Of a DNA stretch of 64,000 nt, positions 60,105-64,000 are shown one piece after another (within the stretch, counting starts at the first letter, position 1; each line of letters opens with the position of its first letter). The stretch is from Punica granatum. Lineage: Eukaryota > Streptophyta > Magnoliopsida > Myrtales > Lythraceae. The DNA is taken from positions 26,888,199 to 26,952,198 of the forward strand of contig NC_045127.1 of assembly GCF_007655135.1 (NCBI RefSeq), given 5' to 3'. The notes below the pieces were generated by a model. That model did not search any database, was not told the origin of the DNA, and saw only the letters and a program-made list of their open reading frames with translations. The position numbers and the translations under genes were made by a program.

Positions 60105-63100
60105 TTGGCCTCCTAGGACATCTCCGGTTCCATATTTGCATTACCGGCTTAAGGGTCAAGTGCCCACGTAATTTGACAATTTATGTCAAGATGACCGACA
60201 TGGGATGCAGATACAAGATATGCTGTCAGAAGTGAGTAACCTTGCTCTGAATTTATAAAAGGAGCAAAATCGGCTTTCGAGCCTCATACAGACATTTGGC
60301 AATTTCTCACTCGAACTCATTAAATCCGTTTCCTCGCGTATATCGATAATTCAACATTCAGTTTGAACCACGAGCTTCGAATGAGCGATCAATCGAGACC
60401 CGAGCTTTTTCCCGGTTTCTCCTCTTCGGTCGTGGGACCCACGGGCTGCCCAAGATGAGTCACCCCTTGCTCTAGAAGTTTCGGCTTCTTCTTCTTCAAT
60501 GCAAGAAGCCAACTTGCACTCTTGCATGAAAATATCCAAGAAGTTTGAAGACAACACTCAAGCCTTCATCAATGCTCATCAATGCTCTTGGTTCTTCCAC
60601 ATGAATGATACTTGGCTCACATTCATCCTCATCCTCATTAAGTGGCCGAAATTTGCTAAGCATGGGGGTTAAGAGCACTTGCTTTTGCAAATTGTGTCAT
60701 TAGCTTTGCCTATATATTGCATATTTGTCATGAAGTTAATCACTTCTCCTCTTGCACACTCTCTCCAAGCATTCTCCCTCTAGAAAACCTCTCAAACTCC
60801 ATAGCCAAGAACACCCAAGAACCAGCAAACTTCAGCTTTGAAAAACCGAAAAGAAAACATCGAACAAAACCCAAAGTTCTTAAGTCGGAAGCCGGTGTTC
60901 ATCATCCCGACTTAACTTCAAAAAATTCTCAAACTCCATGGACCACATGTTTTGGACCCAAGGAGTTCATTTATGAACTTAGATTTTTGGGACGCCACCC
61001 ACGCACGTCCCGCGCGCCCTCACACGCCTAGCTCCCCGAATGTGCACGCCCTTGCACCCGAGCACCTTTCCAAGCGTTCAACCGAGTCACCCGACTCTCG
61101 AACACTTCCACGACTCTTTCCTCGTATCCCGAGGCAAGGTATAACATTCTCGACTTAGAGAAATTAGAACCTTTTACATTATTTGCATGGCTATGGAGTA
61201 ATATGGCGTTTTATGCATGTTTAACTTGCAAGACTTAATTTTTATGCACTTTCATGTTATGTTATGCATGTTTACTACTTTATAACTTGCTAGCTTGTCG
61301 GAAAAAGGTTGGGATCGTCTTTCGGAAGACCATCCCGACCCGGAAATGGCAAGCAAGCTCTCGGCCAAGTCTCTAAATGGGATGGTCAAGACTTAACTTG
61401 CTCTCTTCGAGTTAAGATTGGTCTCCTTAGCCCGATCCAAGTTAGTTTCCGAGTTTATTTTTATTATTCCTGCAGGCATGAAGCCGGTGTTATTTTATCG
61501 ATTCCTTAAATAACATGTTTGTGAATATTTGCATGTTTAAATGCGTTATTCAAATCATGGTAATACCGGCTTTTGTTAAAAACGTGTTATTCATCATGTT
61601 TGATGCTTGAGCACGCAAAAAATAATTAAACCAGGGCAAGGAAATCATTTGTGATTCGAATTGAGTCATGAGAGCATTCGGCCATCCTTGAGAGGGAAGC
61701 CGAGAGCTTCTTGGTCTTTATTGAATCAAGAATGATTTCCTTATCTCAAGTTTAGTTCGTTTCTCGGATTGTGTGAAATTGTAATTTCGATATCTTCACA
61801 AATCTCGCGTCAAAACATCGTCTTAAAACTTTATTTTTAAGCAAACATGCATGGATTGGTGTATCGAGGACTCATTCGGATCCATTCGGTTATAAGGGTA
61901 TTGTCGGTTATTTGACCGAATTATCCTTGATCATTATGGAATCGTTTTTGGTCATCGAATCAAGAATCGTTTTCATAATTAATGCATTTGGCACAACCCT
62001 TAAGCATTAATTCCACGAACGGGTTAATCGGGACGCTCATACGATTAATTCATTCAATTTAAACAACTTTGCACGAACTGAACATTAATTTGTAACTCGC
62101 GTCGACGAATTACAAAACGGTGTTAGTGCCCTTTTCAAAACCCTCATACTTTCAAAATCCGTATTGTGTTGTTTCCCTTTTCTGAAAACAAATTTTCAAA
62201 TCAAGGGTAAGAACATCATTTTGTGATTTGGCGTCATCTTAGCATAGTTTAAGATGTCAGTTGGGTATTCTGTATCAAAATTACAATTACCTGACTAATC
62301 ATTTCACTCGACTTAACCAAATGCTAGAAAATGGTTAGGCCGAACTCTAGGTTCCAAATCTAGAGTCAAAATACAAGTTTGGATCAATTCAGTGGTAATT
62401 CAGTGTCACAACACCGAATCATTGTAAAAGCAATCTACACACACGAGATTTGACTCTCCCTGTCAAGTTCTCAAAACAAAGCCGAATGTAAAATTTTTGG
62501 CATGATTCTTTGTTTAGCATATGGCATTTTCTCGCAAAAACACCCATGGGTCAATAAACTTGCTAAGACACGTACATTTGACAGTAACAAACACTTTGTC
62601 TGTCATTAACATGTTACGTGTTACCTTTCTGTATCTGTTTGCCATGCGAGTCGAGCTTGATCCCTAGGACGAATAATATTAGGGTTCAACACCCTAATCA
62701 TCGATCACAGGGTCTAACGCCCTAATCAACACTCACAGGGTCCAACGCCCTATTCAGTGAGAGCGTGCATTGAATTTCAGTTCTTCGGTCTTTTCCCTAA
62801 ACTCATGGTGAGTTAGAGTGGAATAATAACCGAACGCGAGTCGACTGGAATTCGGCCATTTGTAATTTGTATTTATTGTTTTTGAGAGTATTGTAAGGAC
62901 TTTTATTTTGTACATTCATTCTGTAAGAATTCCAGTCGGTAAGCAAACGGTCCGAGGGTCGAATTAATCGAATCGGTTTAATGCTTGCCCAAAGGAAAGT
63001 AAATCCAAGAATTCGCGGTTCTAGTTCACGCAGGGATTCAACCTCCATGATTCGATGAACTGTAACGCAAGATTGTGAACCAACTCCCCGACATGCGGGT

Positions 63101-63512
63101 TTACTTCTCTCTCGGCTTCCCAACCGACATCGTTTAGTTCATTGAATCTCCGGTGTCAAAACGTGCGAGCCGAGTGCAACTTAATTCAAGCGGTAAATAA
63201 TAAAACATGCAAGCCTAGCAAACCAAAGTACCGAAAGGGCGTGCGGGATAAAGGCCCGCACGTAACATGAACCCCGAACACAGATTTTCCGATTCCGCAC
63301 AGATCAATGCCTTAACGACAAACTAGGTGTTTCATATCCCTAGACCCGAGTAACTTATTCGCCCTCGACCTACGGGCCATAAAATGATAAGTGGCGACTC
63401 CTTCTCACTCGTGTCCGTCACGCGTCCCCACGAAAAGGTGGACACTCCCAAGCCGCGCGACCCAAAAGCGCGCATGCGGGCCCCGACGAGAGTCCACATT
63501 CGGGTCCGTACA
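60105..63512 (+). mobile_element. E5 LTR, plus orientation, 5' end missing
   Basis: Reverse-complement counterpart of E1 1007-3848 plus 9768-10430, ending GGGTCCGTACA. It starts mid-LTR at GGCCTCCTAGGACATC. It lacks the solo-LTR insertion, so it shows the empty target (60756-60760). Motif cluster at 62685-62750. The frames at 60717-61031, 60952-61158 and 61309-61509 are LTR sequence without recognisable domains. Confidence 0.8.
60709..60718 (+). promoter_or_regulatory. Putative TATA box, E5 LTR
   Basis: CCTATATATT on the plus strand, followed about 45 bases on by a CTCTCTCCAAGC tract, as in the other LTRs. Because the 5' part of this LTR is missing, upstream control sequences are incomplete. 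Confidence 0.42.
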
Positions 63513-64000
63513 GCTTGGCGACTCCACTGGGGACATACTTAGTGGGTTCAGGCTCGATCCGTTTGCTTGCTTGCATGTTTATTTATCACTTTCCGTACAT
63601 TTATTTTACGCACATTTACTTTTATGCACTTGTATTGCATCATCCTAGTAGGTTTAAGTACCAAATGCCTGAAATCCCATGGGCACCGATTTAGGAAGCT
63701 AGATTAGTCAGAGGTTTCGAGTAAGGGAACAGATCGAGTCGGCTCTGCCACCGAACCGGCCCCCAAAGATCCTCGCTCGATTTCAAAGAATTGATACCCT
63801 TGAACAAGGAGCCCCCATCCCTAGTTAGTGGTTTTTCCAGTAGAACACTAAAACCATGCATAAACAGGGACCGTCATGCTGGACCAAAATTGCCTTCATG
63901 CCATCAACCGACCCAAAGTCTGGTCTTTGAGTCGTCCCCTAGTTTTCTTTTAGGCGGGCCTTTTGTTGTTTTCTACAATGAGCGATATGCATTATAACAG
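63513..64000 (+). mobile_element. E5 internal region, 5' start, cut by the window end
   Basis: Begins with the primer-binding site and follows the E1-type leader (compare 38300-38828 on the other strand). Not coding as far as visible. Confidence 0.78.
63516..63533 (+). other. E5 primer-binding site
   Basis: TGGCGACTCCACTGGGGA on the plus strand, three bases after the LTR end GTACA. The only one of the five primer sites in plus orientation. Confidence 0.82.

Overview
The window is nuclear DNA from a flowering plant and consists almost entirely of nested LTR retrotransposons. I could not find a convincing host gene, a tRNA or rRNA gene, or any protease, reverse transcriptase, RNase H, integrase or gag reading frame. 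The one protein-coding frame that looks real (25815-27182, minus) resembles, from memory, the DUF7745 / plant-mobile-domain-like proteins seen in repeats of Myrtales such as pomegranate and eucalypts. A eudicot of that order is therefore the best guess, but not a firm one.

The retrotransposons share very long LTRs (about 4.5-6.3 kb), ends TGT...ACA, and an 18-nt primer-binding site reading TGGCGACTCCACTGGGGA three bases inside the LTR. Where preserved, a polypurine tract AAAGAGGGGCAAGC abuts the other LTR. This is the architecture of the Ogre/Tat lineage of Ty3/gypsy elements (tRNA-Arg-type primer). The internal regions are about 7-7.5 kb, mostly non-coding and rich in tandem repeats, so these are large non-autonomous derivatives (LARD-like).

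Layout. 1-1006: internal fragment of an old element (E0). 1007-11416: LTR of element E1 (minus orientation), split by a solo LTR of a second family at 3849-9767 (plus). 11417-14113: E1 internal region with a large 45-bp tandem array. 14114-34240: element E2, complete and young, inserted in E1 with target-site duplication GTAGG on both sides; its LTRs are 14114-20356 and 27887-34240, and it carries the ORF. 34241-38828: rest of the E1 internal region, then 250 bp of its other LTR (38829-39078). 39079-40624 and 53577-54940: AT-rich LTR-like DNA, probably one unit split by element E3 (40625-53576, minus, old, lower LTR truncated). 54941-57474: internal region of E4, followed by its truncated LTR (57475 to about 60100). 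About 60105-63512: truncated LTR of E5 in the opposite orientation, then the start of its internal region to the window end.

Only E2 retains the extra ORF (the ORF1 position of Ogre-type elements, just downstream of the primer-binding site). E3 keeps its two ends around an internal deletion, and E1 and E4 lack it. The ORF itself appears to have a one-base frameshift near its N-terminus. All of these elements would need gag-pol proteins from a partner elsewhere. Boundaries come from reading by eye; similarity statements were not computed.
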